Positions 4,798-5,124 of a stretch of DNA of 5,124 bases are shown one piece after another (position 1 is the stretch's first letter; every line of letters begins with the position of its first letter). The notes beneath the pieces are model-generated. The model was not told where the DNA came from. It did not search any database and saw nothing but the letters and a program-made list of their open reading frames with translations. Source of the DNA: Acidimicrobiia bacterium (GTDB lineage Bacteria > Actinomycetota > Acidimicrobiia > IMCC26256 > JAGNEX01). Made by a program: the position numbers and the translations under genes. The DNA is taken from assembly GCA_020637365.1 (NCBI GenBank), contig JACJWE010000007.1, positions 1 through 5,124 of the forward strand. Reading direction: 5' to 3'.

Positions 4798-5124
4798 ATG
4801 GCTCACAGCTGGGTGCGTCGAGACGACATCGAAAGCCCCGTCCGTCGAGTCGCGGCTGCGTTGATGCAGCGGCTGTTGCAAATCACCATCTGGGTGCGAC
4901 GCAAGGCCCTGAAGCCGGTCCCCGATCCGCGCTCTGACCCTTTCTACGAAGGCGTCTTGGAACTGCCTCGACGAGGTGAACTGATCGATACCCGCCCGGT
5001 CCAGGTCCGCTTCCTGCGCACGGCCTTGCGGGTGGACGCGTGGCAGCTGAAGTTTGCCAGCAGCGACCGGACGGACAAGCCAATCACCGGCATCGCCACC
5101 ATCATCCGCCACCCGACAAGCGTT
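4798..5124 (+). CDS. Secretory lipase (LIP)-type protein, N-terminal 109 residues, runs off the window
   Basis: The frame is open from ATG 4798 to the window end. Residues about 40-107 (PDPRSDPFYEG, then LIDTRPVQVRFLRTALRVDA, then WQLKFASSDRTDKPITGIAT) match the start of the LIP-family lipases of actinobacteria, where DPFY opens the mature domain and an 'AWQL...S.D....P....T' segment precedes the alpha/beta-hydrolase core. The nucleophile Ser, Asp and His lie beyond the window, so activity cannot be judged. The likely role is ester or triacylglycerol hydrolysis. The first 40 residues (MAHSWVRRDD, then VAAALMQRLLQITIWVRR) are basic with a short apolar stretch and are not a clear signal peptide. 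An in-frame ATG at 4789 is possible, but it overlaps the -10 box; with no Shine-Dalgarno, leaderless start at 4798 fits better. Confidence 0.72.
   Translation, partial: MAHSWVRRDDIESPVRRVAAALMQRLLQITIWVRRKALKPVPDPRSDPFYEGVLELPRRGELIDTRPVQVRFLRTALRVDAWQLKFASSDRTDKPITGIATIIRHPTSV

Noticed and set aside
4675..5112. 145-codon minus-strand frame over the lipase start
   Set aside because: The plus strand has a recognisable LIP-type sequence running off the window; the minus frame is its shadow.

Overview
The window comes from a high-GC genome with strong third-position GC bias. GTG starts, SD-less genes that look leaderless, and a start of a secretory-lipase-like protein suggest an actinobacterium, perhaps of the Mycobacteriales. 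This is inferred from style and protein families only; no rRNA or other marker is present.

About two thirds of the window is a nested mobile element on the minus strand. An IS3-family insertion sequence (about 544-3962) carries orfA and orfB. Its orfB is split by a 2151-nt group II intron (1049-3199) in the same orientation. The split falls two codons into the conserved GDI/TYI motif, directly after the codons for the first catalytic Asp and the next Ile. Removing the intron joins ATC to ACC in phase and restores a 298-residue DDE transposase with D138, D199 and E235. The intron has a recognisable domain V (1113-1146), a domain VI with a bulged A seven nucleotides from the 3' splice site, and a reverse transcriptase/maturase with an intact YADD box. 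Two intron segments (2880-2888 and 2914-2921) pair with the 17 exon nucleotides just upstream of the 5' splice site, a textbook EBS1/EBS2-IBS1/IBS2 arrangement.

The IS may itself interrupt an older minus-strand gene. Coding-like sequence of unknown function lies on both sides of it (3963-4072 and 56-543), and both pieces show probable frameshifts. If these belong together, the order is intron inside transposase inside a broken gene.

The right part (4083-5124) is ordinary chromosomal sequence on the plus strand. It holds a small four-helix membrane protein of unknown function (4129-4509), then an intergenic stretch with a near-perfect 22-bp palindrome (4652-4673), then the first 109 codons of a LIP-type lipase that continues past the window edge. 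Both genes lack a Shine-Dalgarno sequence and have a TANNNT box 7-8 nt before ATG, which suggests leaderless transcripts.

There is no CRISPR array, tRNA, rRNA or defence system that I can support. The most notable content is the intron-in-transposase arrangement and the unusual open reading frames across the intron's 3' end.
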